A stretch of DNA of 64,000 nt from Nostoc sp. NMS2 (GTDB taxonomy: Bacteria; Cyanobacteriota; Cyanobacteriia; Cyanobacteriales; Nostocaceae): positions 1 to 64,000 of the forward strand of contig NZ_JABXKH010000178.1 in the NCBI RefSeq assembly GCF_017115105.1, written 5' to 3'. The translations under genes were made by a program, and so were the position numbers. Shown here piece after piece: positions 26,228-34,480 of this stretch; position 1 is the stretch's first letter, and each line of letters opens with the position of its first letter. The notes under the pieces were generated by a model. The model was not told the origin of the DNA, searched no databases, and worked only from the letters and a program-made list of their open reading frames with translations.

Positions 26228-26860
26228 ATGGCAGACCCAACCAATCACAATCAAGCGGGAGAAGTAGCTCCCAGCAGTGTTGACCAGCAAGCTCCCAGTG
26301 TGGCTGAAGAACACGCTCCTAGTACAGACTCACCCGAAGCTACAGACATTCCTACTGCCAACACGCCAGATCCGAAAGCTGCTAAACCAGCTGCTGCATC
26401 ACCGAAGCGAGAAAAACCCGCCGCCGCCGCAACAGAAGAAAAACCCGCAGCCGCAGCTAAAGCCGCCAAAAAGGAAAAAGCTCCATCTGTTGAAGATAAG
26501 CCATTTGTAGAGTTCATCGAGCAAGACTACTTGCCAGCTTTACAAAAAGCGATCGCTCAACAAGGTGTGCAAGATTTACAGGTGTCTTTTGCCAAGCAGA
26601 AATTGCCAATTACTGGCTTTGAATCTGCTGAGGAATGCTGGCAAATTATTGGCAGTTGGAAAGAAAAAGGTGTGCGTCAGTTTAACCTGTATTTCCCCGA
26701 AGAAGATATTCAAGGAAAAAAGGGATTTTCCTGTAATGAAGGCAAAAAACCTAGCACTCTTGAGTCATTCTTAATCGATGAGCGCAAAATTACACTTGAT
26801 TTGTTAGTATTTGGCTTAGTTCAGCGCTTGGACGGTCAAAAGTGGCTAGGTATAAATTAG
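26228..26860 (+). CDS. DUF2996 family protein
   Basis: A 210-residue protein with a disordered Ala/Pro/Lys/Glu-rich first half (residues 1-~92) and a compact C-terminal domain from PFVEFIEQDYLPALQKAI through CWQIIGSWKEKGVRQFNLYF to the final RLDGQKWLGIN. That C-terminal part matches the cyanobacterial DUF2996 family as I know it; its function is not established. It has no signal or membrane segment. It lies about 300 bases upstream of acsF on the same strand, but with a repeat-rich spacer between, so co-transcription is doubtful. Confidence 0.8.
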   Translation: MADPTNHNQAGEVAPSSVDQQAPSVAEEHAPSTDSPEATDIPTANTPDPKAAKPAAASPKREKPAAAATEEKPAAAAKAAKKEKAPSVEDKPFVEFIEQDYLPALQKAIAQQGVQDLQVSFAKQKLPITGFESAEECWQIIGSWKEKGVRQFNLYFPEEDIQGKKGFSCNEGKKPSTLESFLIDERKITLDLLVFGLVQRLDGQKWLGIN

Positions 26861-27157
26861 TCATTAGTCATTAGTCATTGGTCATTGGTTTTTAACAAAG
26901 GACAAATGACCAATGACAAAGGACAAATGACAATTGAATGATTGTTGCAACTCTTAATCTTTTGCTTACAAATTTCTCACCCGCACCTTGGTAGACTGAA
27001 CTTTATACAATTGGATTATTGTGGGCTGTTACGTTTTAACAGAACATTACCCTTGGCTTTCTGGTGAGGCAGCCGCTCAGGGGGGCTTTCCCCCATAAGT
27101 AACTGCGGAACCCGAAGGGTCTACTTAAGATAATAAAGACGAAAGAGCAATCAAGAC
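26861..27157. repeat. Repeat-rich spacer upstream of acsF
   Basis: Tandem gtcattagtcatt-type repeats (from 26863) are followed by their inverse (ccaatgacaaaggacaaatg). A compact hairpin gggggctttccccc lies at 27081-27094 within a cassette ending in ggaacccgaagggtc. These are typical Nostoc interspersed repeats; the acsF promoter must overlap them or lie between them. Confidence 0.55.
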
Positions 27158-28234
27158 ATGGTAGATTCCCTCAAAAAACCAGGCTTTGAAGAGATCCGGC
27201 CAGGAATTAAAGTCCCGGCAAAAGAAACCCTGTTAACACCTCGGTTTTATACTACCGATTTTGATGAAATGGCGCGGATGGATATCTCCGTCAATGAAGA
27301 CGAGTTACAAGCCATTCTCGAAGAGTTCCGCACGGACTACAACCGCCATCACTTTGTTCGGGATGCCGAGTTTGACCAATCCTGGGATCATATTGACGGG
27401 GAAACTCGCAAGTTGTTCGTTGAGTTTCTAGAACGTTCTTGTACAGCAGAGTTTTCTGGCTTTTTGCTATATAAAGAACTTGGCCGTCGCTTGAAAGGCA
27501 AAAGCCCTGTCTTGGCAGAGTGCTTTAACCTGATGTCACGGGATGAAGCACGTCACGCTGGCTTTTTGAACAAAGCTTTGTCGGACTTTAATCTGTCCCT
27601 AGATTTAGGGTTTTTGACTAAGAGTCGCAATTATACCTTCTTTAAACCGAAATTCATCTTTTACGCTACTTATCTTTCTGAGAAGATCGGTTATTGGCGC
27701 TACATCACTATTTATCGCCATTTAGAAGCACATCCCGAAGATCGGGTTTATCCAATCTTCCGGTTCTTTGAGAACTGGTGTCAGGATGAAAACCGTCACG
27801 GCGATTTCTTTGATGCCATCATGAAATCTCAGCCGCAAATATTGAATGATTGGAAAGCACGGCTGTGGAGTCGGTTCTTCCTGTTGTCGGTATTTGCGAC
27901 AATGTATCTCAATGACATCCAACGCAAGGACTTTTACGCCACCCTGGGATTGGATGCACGAGAATACGACATCCATGTAATTCAGAAGACTAACGAAAAC
28001 GCCGGTCGGGTTTTCCCTCTGATGCTGGATGTAGAGAATCCTGAGTTTTATCAGCGATTGGATACTTGTATCAGCAATAATGAGAAGCTGGGAGCGATCG
28101 CTAATTCCAACACTCCCAAATTCCTGCAATTCTTCCAAAAACTGCCACTTTACATCTCCAATGGCTGGCAGTTATTGCGGCTGTATCTGATGAAACCCAT
28201 TGATACTGTTTCTGCTCAAGGGGCAGTTCGTTAA
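27158..28234 (+). CDS. acsF: Aerobic Mg-protoporphyrin IX monomethyl ester cyclase
   Basis: This 358-residue di-iron oxidase forms the isocyclic E ring of chlorophyll using oxygen. Two iron-binding helices are visible: the first with the ERSCTAEFSGF Glu and MSRDEARHAGF (ExxH), the second with ENWCQDENRHGDFF (ExxH), the standard AcsF/CHL27 pattern. The C-terminus is hydrophobic. Length is normal. Nostoc-type cyanobacteria often carry more than one cyclase gene, so this could be the main or an oxygen-regulated copy; sequence alone does not say. A strong intrinsic terminator follows. Confidence 0.95.
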   Translation: MVDSLKKPGFEEIRPGIKVPAKETLLTPRFYTTDFDEMARMDISVNEDELQAILEEFRTDYNRHHFVRDAEFDQSWDHIDGETRKLFVEFLERSCTAEFSGFLLYKELGRRLKGKSPVLAECFNLMSRDEARHAGFLNKALSDFNLSLDLGFLTKSRNYTFFKPKFIFYATYLSEKIGYWRYITIYRHLEAHPEDRVYPIFRFFENWCQDENRHGDFFDAIMKSQPQILNDWKARLWSRFFLLSVFATMYLNDIQRKDFYATLGLDAREYDIHVIQKTNENAGRVFPLMLDVENPEFYQRLDTCISNNEKLGAIANSNTPKFLQFFQKLPLYISNGWQLLRLYLMKPIDTVSAQGAVR

Positions 28235-28259
28235 TTTATAACAAGTTTGCGAAAGCTTT

Positions 28260-28292
28260 AGTGGTTCTGCTGATGGCAGAGCCACTTTTTTT
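28260..28292 (+). terminator. Intrinsic terminator of acsF
   Basis: An 11-bp stem agtggttctgc / gcagagccact (one G-U) with a 5-nt loop, followed by a run of seven or more T, 25 bases after the acsF stop. The remaining 28293-28547 shows nothing. Confidence 0.88.
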
Positions 28293-28547
28293 GTCCTAAA
28301 TATTAGAGGTTAGCCGATTAGTACTGCGATCGCTAAGTTGCTAGCAGGCAAAAATCGTAGCTGAGAAAGAAATTAGCTTAATAATTTTATCTTTTGAGTA
28401 TGCTGTTACTCCCAATATGTCTTTGTCTACAAATATTCAAAACTCAGAATGGAAGACAGCATAAAGATAGTTGGGTAGGTGTAGTTTTGTATTAGATACC
28501 TTGAGTTAAGCTGATTTTTCCATTCTGATTACATCCGGGGTGAATGT

Positions 28548-29717
28548 TTAATGCTTGGCTGCTTCTGTTTCGTAACATCTGAGAATCAATGGTGTCAGCT
28601 TATCGAAATCACTAATGGAGGAAATAATTACTTTTGATGCAGCATCCCCCAGAGAAGCTGTTACTTCCTGCACTTCAAAGTTTGAAACTAGAGACTTTAC
28701 TTCATCTAGACTTAGCCGAGTAATCAAACTTTTTTTCTGCGAAGACAGATACAGTCGCAAAAACCACCAATTACTTTTGCCAAGATTGATACCAAAGTAT
28801 GAAGCTGTATCCTTATATTGGAGTTCAAAATTGTAACTCATTAAAGTTTTCGTAATTGCTTTAATTTTTTCAAAAGCTTCGATTTCTTCAGCCGTTGTTA
28901 CTATTTTAGATTCTTGATATTCTTGTTGTTTTTCCTCTTCTTCAATCTCTTGTTCTACTTCAATTTCAACAGGCTGAGTTATTTCTTGGCTAAGTGAGCG
29001 AGTCATTAACTCTACTAAACTTCCCTGAATTGACTTTTTAACAATTGGTCTGAATTTATCAATAACTTTACCAGTAATTCGACCTTGAATTTCATAACTA
29101 GGAGCAACAGTACCGAGTTCAGCCACTAAAAAGCGAACAAATTCTTCAGAAGGAGAACGTAAAAGATTTCCTAGAAGCTGAGTCATACCTTTTACATAAA
29201 CCATTTCTTCAGCATGGTTGGTAATAGCTGTAACCTCAAAATTATCACGATGAAAAAATTTGAGGTTATCAATATCTTTGGAATCATATTCAAGGATGTT
29301 AAAAGTAAAAAATGGCTCCTTGTCCATGATATTTTTATCACGCAAGTCTGTAAAGAAACGGTACTCAATCCCATTAGTGACAATAGCTACTTTTGTTGTC
29401 AAAAGTGCATTAAAGTATTTGCTCAATTGCCCATCATGTGCCTCAGCTTTTTGACCACGGGCTTTTGCCTCTACGAGCATAACTTTAGTACCGTTAATAG
29501 CTAAGGCGTAATCTACTTTTTCAAACTGTCCCGCTCTTCTAGTAGCAAAATCTGCTACATATTCTGGCATGACTTCGCTAGGATCATAGACATCATAGCC
29601 AAGAGCGCTCAAAAAAGGAACAATCAACGCCATCTTAGTAGCTTCTTCGCCAACAACTTGGTCAAATCGCTTACGCACTTGTTCAGACAGCTTGACAATA
29701 TCTTCAGTAAATCCCAT
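28548..29717 (-). CDS. Orphan type I restriction HsdR N-terminal-domain protein
   Basis: A 389-residue protein. Residues ~1-155 match the HsdR N-terminal nuclease-like fold found in type I restriction subunits and in many free-standing proteins: MALIVPFLSALGYDVYDPSEV, then the PD-(D/E)xK elements VDYALAING and VMLVEAKARG (Glu-x-Lys), then NALLTTKVAIVTNG. The middle (about 245-275) is an acidic Glu/Gln-rich linker, and the C-terminal ~110 residues are an unrecognised alpha/beta domain. No hsdM, hsdS or helicase is nearby, so it is not a restriction system as such. A DNA-end-processing or defence role is possible. Confidence 0.75.
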   Translation of the reverse strand: MGFTEDIVKLSEQVRKRFDQVVGEEATKMALIVPFLSALGYDVYDPSEVMPEYVADFATRRAGQFEKVDYALAINGTKVMLVEAKARGQKAEAHDGQLSKYFNALLTTKVAIVTNGIEYRFFTDLRDKNIMDKEPFFTFNILEYDSKDIDNLKFFHRDNFEVTAITNHAEEMVYVKGMTQLLGNLLRSPSEEFVRFLVAELGTVAPSYEIQGRITGKVIDKFRPIVKKSIQGSLVELMTRSLSQEITQPVEIEVEQEIEEEEKQQEYQESKIVTTAEEIEAFEKIKAITKTLMSYNFELQYKDTASYFGINLGKSNWWFLRLYLSSQKKSLITRLSLDEVKSLVSNFEVQEVTASLGDAASKVIISSISDFDKLTPLILRCYETEAAKH

Positions 29718-29931
29718 CTTAGTTAGTCCTGGTAGATTAGTGAGTATTGATACGTCTTTTTTGTAAGATAGGAGTGGTTATAAGGTGATATAGTACATTT
29801 GAATTAAAAGTGTTAGCGCGATCGCCTTCCTTATCACTCCTAATTCAGAGTATTCCCAAATAAGTACCAGCCTGTAACACTCATAACCTGTATACAAGTG
29901 CAATGGCATTAGAAATTTATCGCATCTGAGT

Positions 29932-30198
29932 ATGGCAAAGCAAGACGCTCCACTCACAGGAGAAGCGCTGATTAAAGAAGTCTGTCGGCGGATTCGGGTA
30001 GCCCGTAGCTATTGGGATGCTCACAACAACGCTGCTTGTCGGGGTGAACGCGATCGCGCATTAGCCCTTTATAATACCCTGAGCAAAGAACAAAAAGAGC
30101 AGATTCCGCAAGTGTTGCGGGTGTGGTTGCGCTATCGCAGTGAGAAGTACTTTGGCGCACACCGAACACCGCCCAAATCGGCACGAAAATCAAAATAG
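29932..30198 (+). CDS. Small conserved-looking basic protein
   Basis: An 88-residue, Arg/Lys-rich, helical protein (TGEALIKEVCRRIRVARSYWDAH, then ERDRALALYNTLSKEQ, then LRVWLRYRSEKYFG) with a disordered basic tail (PPKSARKSK). I do not recognise a named family, though the composition and clean frame support a real gene. The basic helices could bind nucleic acid. It is 13 bases before the alpha/beta hydrolase gene, so the two likely share a transcript. Confidence 0.65.
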   Translation: MAKQDAPLTGEALIKEVCRRIRVARSYWDAHNNAACRGERDRALALYNTLSKEQKEQIPQVLRVWLRYRSEKYFGAHRTPPKSARKSK

Positions 30199-30210
30199 AA
30201 ATAAAAACTA

Positions 30211-31035
30211 ATGGAAAAACAGCAAATTATAAAATTGCTAATTGGTGATTTTACTTGGCAAAGACTGCTTAAATCTTTCATATTTATTTATATATTTTTT
30301 GCTGGATATATATATTTTCGGGCAGATAGTATGATTTTTCTGTCTCGTCCTTCTAGTTATCAGGATAATCCAGAAATTATTAAGTTAAAAAGTGGTAAAA
30401 ACACAAATATCTCAGCTACATATTTATTAAACAATCAAGCTAATTACACTATTCTTTATGCTCATGGTAATTCTGAAGATTTAGGAGATATCAGACAGAT
30501 ACTAGAAAAATTACACGCATGGGGTTTTAGTGTTTTTGCTTATGATTATCGTGGTTATGGTACAAGTCAAGGAAAGGCGACAGAAAGCCACGCATACGAA
30601 GATATTAATAGCGCTTACAATTATTTGACCGAAAATCTAAAAATATCACCTGAAAGAATTATAGTTTTGGGGCGTTCGGTTGGCGGTGGTTCTGCGGTAA
30701 ACTTAGCAATGCAAAAATCGGTAGCTGGCTTAATTATTGAAAGTTCGTTTATTTCTGCTTTTCAAGTAATAGTACCTTTTCGGATTTTACCTTTTGATAA
30801 ATTTCCCAATCTGGACAATATCAAAAAAGTAAAATGTCCGATACTAGTGATTCATGGCAAAGCAGATGAGATAATTCCTTTTGCTCATGGAGAAAAGTTG
30901 TTTAATGCTGCAATATCGCCAAAACTTTATTTGTGGGTTGAGAAGGCAAATCATAATGATTTATTCTGGGTAGCTGAAAAAAAGTATCAGAAAGCTTTGC
31001 AAGAGTTTACTAATCTTATAAAAGCAAATCACTAA
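30211..31035 (+). CDS. Membrane-anchored alpha/beta hydrolase
   Basis: A 274-residue serine hydrolase with an N-terminal membrane segment (SFIFIYIFFAGYIYF, residues ~22-36). The catalytic core is visible: the oxyanion-hole region YAHGNSEDLGD, the nucleophile elbow GRSVGGGS (Ser about residue 158), the Asp in HGKADEIIPF, and the His in VEKANHND. It resembles the BEM46/ABHD-like esterases. Substrate unknown; the anchor places it at a membrane. It follows a small basic protein gene by 13 bases. Confidence 0.85.
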   Translation: MEKQQIIKLLIGDFTWQRLLKSFIFIYIFFAGYIYFRADSMIFLSRPSSYQDNPEIIKLKSGKNTNISATYLLNNQANYTILYAHGNSEDLGDIRQILEKLHAWGFSVFAYDYRGYGTSQGKATESHAYEDINSAYNYLTENLKISPERIIVLGRSVGGGSAVNLAMQKSVAGLIIESSFISAFQVIVPFRILPFDKFPNLDNIKKVKCPILVIHGKADEIIPFAHGEKLFNAAISPKLYLWVEKANHNDLFWVAEKKYQKALQEFTNLIKANH

Positions 31036-31220
31036 TTATCCCCTCATTCTATTCTCCTTTAACCCTCCTTAATCACTCTCGTCATCATAAAATTTAAAAC
31101 CCTTAGTACTCAAGGAGGGGAACTGGAATCAAAGTCCCCCAATTTATCGGGGGATTTAGAGGGATATAAAACTTTTGATACCGACAAGAGGACTTTTCAA
31201 ACATCCTCTGAGATTGCATA

Positions 31221-31245
31221 AAAAAAGTCCGCTTTCGCGGACTGT
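31221..31245 (-). terminator. Intrinsic terminator on the minus strand
   Basis: Read on the minus strand, agtccgc-gaaa-gcggact forms a 7-bp stem with a tetraloop and is followed by seven T. It lies between the alpha/beta hydrolase and the aldo/keto reductase, downstream of the short frame at 31325-31459 and of the reductase. Confidence 0.75.
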
Positions 31246-31324
31246 GGACATTGGATAAGGTTAAGTTGTCACCAAGAGTGTCTACAAGATGTTAGACTCA
31301 ATATTCATTCTTTCTTAGTACACT

Positions 31325-31459
31325 TTAAAAATCAAGTTCCTCAGACCAAATATTAGGACATAACTCCTGAATTTTAGTCTTCAAAAAATGCTCTTTAAAA
31401 AGATATTCTTCGTAATTACAAGAATGTATATAGTCTAGATAGAAGCTATTATTGGTCAA
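31325..31459 (-). CDS. Possible small protein or gene remnant
   Basis: A 44-codon frame with a TTG start, too short for routine calling. It is polar and amphipathic (FYLDYIHSCNYEEYLFKEHF, then KIQELCPNIWSEELDF), with composition more protein-like than random AT-rich DNA. It ends about 80 bases before a minus-strand terminator. The absence of an ATG and of a Shine-Dalgarno argues against it, so it may be the tail of a decayed gene. The rest of the 31036-31623 gap holds a ccccaatttatcgggggat hairpin near 31137 and nothing else. Confidence 0.25.
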   Translation of the reverse strand: MTNNSFYLDYIHSCNYEEYLFKEHFLKTKIQELCPNIWSEELDF

Positions 31460-31623
31460 ATAGCACTATATTTTAATCGAAAAATAGTAATATAAATCAC
31501 TAGTTAATCAGACATAATTAAGATATTTTTGTCGGTACTTCTATAAAATCAAAGCATTTTCATTTTCAGGCTTAAACCAGGTTTTTGCAATGATTCATCT
31601 TCAAATTTAGCAACGTGGAAATT

Positions 31624-32625
31624 TCACTTAGTTTGAAAAATATTTTGTACCATTTTTTTGTCTACATTCGCCGCCGCCTTATCTAACTCTGCAATCTCGC
31701 TGACATTTAATTGCCAACCTAACGCACCAATGTTTTCTCTTGCCTGTTCCACGCTCTTTGCTCCAGGGATAGGAATGGTTTCTTTACAGATGCACCAATT
31801 AATTGCTACCTGTGACATGGTTTTGTTTCTGGACTGTGCCACTTCTCGCAAACATCCCAAAAGCGATGCCTGCGGCTGGCTACGCCTACGCATTCCTGGT
31901 AATATTTGCCTAAACAGCAGACCTCGGATGCCTTTGGGCAAAGGGCCTTGCTCAGAGTATTTTCCTGTCAGTAATCCCAAAGCTAAAGGGCTGTAGGCAA
32001 TCAATTTAATTCCCAACTCATCACAAAGGTCTTTAAGCCCTAATTGGGTGACAGGATATGTAGACAACAAAGAGTATTGAACTTGCAGAGTAGTAATAGG
32101 AACGCCTCGTTCAGCAAACTTTTTCTGCACTTGCTTAAGCCGTTTAGGCCCATAATTGGATAGTCCCACTCCTTTGACCAGTCCTTGCTCATATAAATCG
32201 GCAAGACCATCTAACAGCCCTCCCTCTTGCCAAGGAGCATAATTTGCTGTAGACCAGTGCATCTGTACCAAATCGACGTTTTTTCCCAGGCGTTGGGCAG
32301 ATGACTTGCAAGCCTTTACCATTGATTGACGTGTCCATCTCCACGGGTAAGCAGCAAGCTTAGTCGCAATACAAATATTTTCTTTGTTTGAACCTATATA
32401 TTCTCGGTTGAATTGTCCTAGCAGTGACTCGCTTCGACCATTCAATCTCCCAGTTCCGTAAGAATCACCCGTATCAAATAAAGTCACACCGTTGTTTACA
32501 CAAAGGTTAAACACCGCTTGCAACTGGTCATCCATACTTTCGTCATATCCCCAAAGCAGTTGGTTGCCCCAGGCCCAAGTCCCGCAGCCCATGCTTGGGA
32601 GGGAGAGTTTTTGGAGAGTCTGCAT
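31624..32625 (-). CDS. Aldo/keto reductase
   Basis: A 333-residue NADPH-dependent oxidoreductase of the AKR TIM-barrel superfamily. Family marks are GCGTWAWGN near the N-terminus, the catalytic Asp/Tyr in LFDTGDSYGTG (about residues 50-60), the Lys in ATKLAAYPW, the His in VQMHWS, and the coenzyme-binding IPIPGAKSVEQARENIG near the C-terminus. The natural substrate is unknown. A 29-bp palindromic repeat (31863-31891) is translated in frame as the basic loop MRRRSQPQASL around residue 240, which looks like an insertion relative to the barrel. Confidence 0.88.
   Translation of the reverse strand: MQTLQKLSLPSMGCGTWAWGNQLLWGYDESMDDQLQAVFNLCVNNGVTLFDTGDSYGTGRLNGRSESLLGQFNREYIGSNKENICIATKLAAYPWRWTRQSMVKACKSSAQRLGKNVDLVQMHWSTANYAPWQEGGLLDGLADLYEQGLVKGVGLSNYGPKRLKQVQKKFAERGVPITTLQVQYSLLSTYPVTQLGLKDLCDELGIKLIAYSPLALGLLTGKYSEQGPLPKGIRGLLFRQILPGMRRRSQPQASLLGCLREVAQSRNKTMSQVAINWCICKETIPIPGAKSVEQARENIGALGWQLNVSEIAELDKAAANVDKKMVQNIFQTK
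31863..31891. repeat. 29-bp element inside the aldo/keto reductase gene
   Basis: Consensus with 33624-33652 and 46245-46273: gcgat(g/a)cct(g/t)cgg, six variable bases, then cg(c/t)(t/c/a)acgc. All three are exactly 29 bp. Confidence 0.75.
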
Positions 32626-32670
32626 GTTTGCTCTCTGTAGATTGCCTTATTAATTATCAGGCATTAAAAT

Positions 32671-32704
32671 AATTCGTAATTCGTAATTCGTAATTCGTAA
32701 TTAA
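32671..32704. repeat. Tandem aattcgt heptamers
   Basis: Four and a half uninterrupted heptamers upstream of the aldo/keto reductase. The same unit occurs at 6173-6206 and 16521-16549. Confidence 0.9.
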
Positions 32705-32865
32705 GTTTTGCGGGATTTTAGCCCCACCGCAAAACTTGTCGCGCAATATAAGCGAGGGACTTAGAATCCTCAAAATGTCAAAGCACAATTAGCATAATTA
32801 GCTGATAAATGAGGAGAATCTTTTAGCACTCGTGCAAACTTGCCTATTTTGTTTTAAAAATTGAC

Positions 32866-33009
32866 AAATATAGCGCTTCTCGAATGGAAGCAATACACTT
32901 TGACCTCTCTCCTAAAAGGAGAGAGGCTTTGAATTTTACTCCCCTTCCCTTGTAGGGAAGGGGCTGGGGGTTAGGTCTGTATTGCACTCAACAGAGAAGC
33001 GCTATATTT
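32866..33009. repeat. 144-bp MITE-like element with 16-bp perfect terminal inverted repeats
   Basis: The ends aaatatagcgcttctc and gagaagcgctatattt are exact inverse copies; inside them tgg-aagcaataca and tgtattgca extend the pairing. The core 32904-32975 is a 72-bp double-hairpin cassette that recurs, inverted, inside the large outer-membrane protein gene at 55975-56046. No coding capacity. Confidence 0.85.
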
Positions 33010-33097
33010 TGGACATTCACCAAAGTAGGCTCGCTACTTTTTTATTAAATAATATATATTTTTAGTTGTTTTTAGCTAGTAACTTAAGCACCAAGTA

Positions 33098-33601
33098 TTA
33101 AGATATTGTCGAATTTGAAAGAAGCCAAGCTTTCTGAGTCCAAGCGTTATTCAAGAAACCAACCTCTGGCACTTTTAATTCAAACGAATGAGGTGGCGAT
33201 TGTAGCAATAAGGACGAACCTTTGTCATGAGCTTCAACTAAGTTAACTATCCAGGGAAGAAAGTCTAAGATTTCTTTTGGTAGCACAGTTAATTCAAAGT
33301 CCCACATCAAATTAAGACCTCGGCAAACTTGTCCTTTTCTGAATGTCGCCACTCTCCCAGCACTCTTGTTTATAGCTAGTCGAAGAATGAACGGACGGAA
33401 TGGGACAAATTCATCAGGTGCGGTATAAGCGTATACATTTACATAGTTCAGTCTTTCCCTACGATCCATCCAAGATGCGATCGGGGAATTACTACTATAA
33501 GATGTACCAGTTATGATCACCGGCATATTCATAGAAGCAGCAAAGTTAGAGTAGAACTTATGCCTTAGTTCGCTAACTATATGTTTAGCTTCTGGGTTCA
33601 T
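33098..33601 (-). CDS. Hypothetical protein
   Basis: A 167-residue soluble-looking protein that I do not recognise. It has mixed alpha/beta character, several aromatic-rich strands (NYVNVYAYTAPDEFVPF, then LMWDFELTVLPKEILDFLPW) and no signal or membrane segment. The frame is clean and uses codons like its neighbours. It stands alone between a MITE-like element and the RNA-binding protein gene. No function proposed. Confidence 0.55.
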   Translation of the reverse strand: MNPEAKHIVSELRHKFYSNFAASMNMPVIITGTSYSSNSPIASWMDRRERLNYVNVYAYTAPDEFVPFRPFILRLAINKSAGRVATFRKGQVCRGLNLMWDFELTVLPKEILDFLPWIVNLVEAHDKGSSLLLQSPPHSFELKVPEVGFLNNAWTQKAWLLSNSTIS

Positions 33602-33623
33602 GGTTGCTACACCTATTACAAAA

Positions 33624-33652
33624 ACGATACCTGCGGTAAGCTACGCTAACGC
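33624..33652. repeat. 29-bp element, intergenic copy
   Basis: It has the same length and pattern as the copies inside the aldo/keto reductase (31863-31891) and carotenoid oxygenase (46245-46273) genes; here it lies 23 bases upstream of the hypothetical gene at 33098-33601. Confidence 0.75.
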
Positions 33653-33715
33653 ATGGCTTCAGAAAAGACAGTTATAATCAATTGCAGAAACTTCTCTTAG
33701 CCAGTCAAACAAAGC

Positions 33716-33741
33716 AAAAAAAGGCAGACGCTTTATCTGCC
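33716..33741 (-). terminator. Intrinsic terminator of the RNA-binding protein gene
   Basis: On the minus strand ggcaga-(loop)-tctgcc is followed by a run of T (genomic aaaaaaa), about 37 bases after the rbp stop. Confidence 0.8.
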
Positions 33742-33777
33742 CTCAAGACTTCAGAGCTAAATTCTTAGCTTTAGACC

Positions 33778-34080
33778 TTAATAGCGGCGAGAGGAACCAC
33801 CATCACCACCCCTTCTACCGCCAGAGGAGCCTCCATCAGTCTTGGGTTTGGCTTTATTCACTTTTAAGCTCCTACCCATCCACTCAGCATTATCAAGGGC
33901 TTCAATTGCTGCTGTTTCTTGTGCGTCTGATTCCATTTCTACAAAGCCGAAACCTCTCATTCGACCTGTTTCTCGGTCGATAGGCAATTGAACATTTTTT
34001 ACCGTTCCGTATTCTGCAAAAACTTGCCGGAGGTCATCTTCTTTAACCTCATAAGATAGATTACCAACGTAAATTGACAT
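33778..34080 (-). CDS. rbp: Glycine-tailed RRM RNA-binding protein
   Basis: A 100-residue protein with a single RNA-recognition motif: RNP2 is IYVGNLSY (residues 3-10) and RNP1 is RGFGFVEM (about 43-50). The C-terminus is a short Gly/Ser/Arg tail (GGSSGGRRGGDGGSSRRY) as in cyanobacterial Rbp proteins. Family members bind mRNA and several are cold-inducible or target mRNAs to membranes. An intrinsic terminator follows, so it is monocistronic. The upstream spacer 34081-34480 is shared with ilvA and contains no other gene. Confidence 0.92.
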   Translation of the reverse strand: MSIYVGNLSYEVKEDDLRQVFAEYGTVKNVQLPIDRETGRMRGFGFVEMESDAQETAAIEALDNAEWMGRSLKVNKAKPKTDGGSSGGRRGGDGGSSRRY

Positions 34081-34480
34081 ACAATATCTCCAGAATCAGA
34101 GGGTGCAGAGATTTAGATGCGGAGAGGTCTGTAATACAAGTATATATAAAAACAAACTACACAGCCGAATTTAATCTTCTATGCATACTTTATCATAAAT
34201 TGAAAACTTATGTTCATAAGCAACATTATACTTATTCTGTTGAGCTAAATACTCGGACAGTTGGCAAAACTCTTTGAAAATGAACCTACCAGCGATCGCA
34301 CTAAATTGGAAGTCACGACAAAAATTCAATTACTGATACTTGTTTCTCTTCCAAAAGGATTAGTAATTTTTCAATTTTATTCATTCAAAATTTCGAGAGA
34401 GTGTAATTAAATAAAATCAGTGCGATCGCTTGTAACGTAAAATTAGTTTTCATCCGGCATTTGCTAACACCTTGACACCC
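34081..34480. other. Divergent promoter region, rbp / ilvA
   Basis: 400 bases with no supported gene. Both neighbours are transcribed outward. One HIP1 octamer-like agcgatcgca occurs near 34292, and another near 34424. A cold-responsive leader for rbp is plausible from the family, but no element could be assigned by eye. Confidence 0.35.

Noticed and set aside
26251..26517. Ala-rich minus-strand frame
   Set aside because: Antisense of the Ala/Pro-rich half of the DUF2996 gene.
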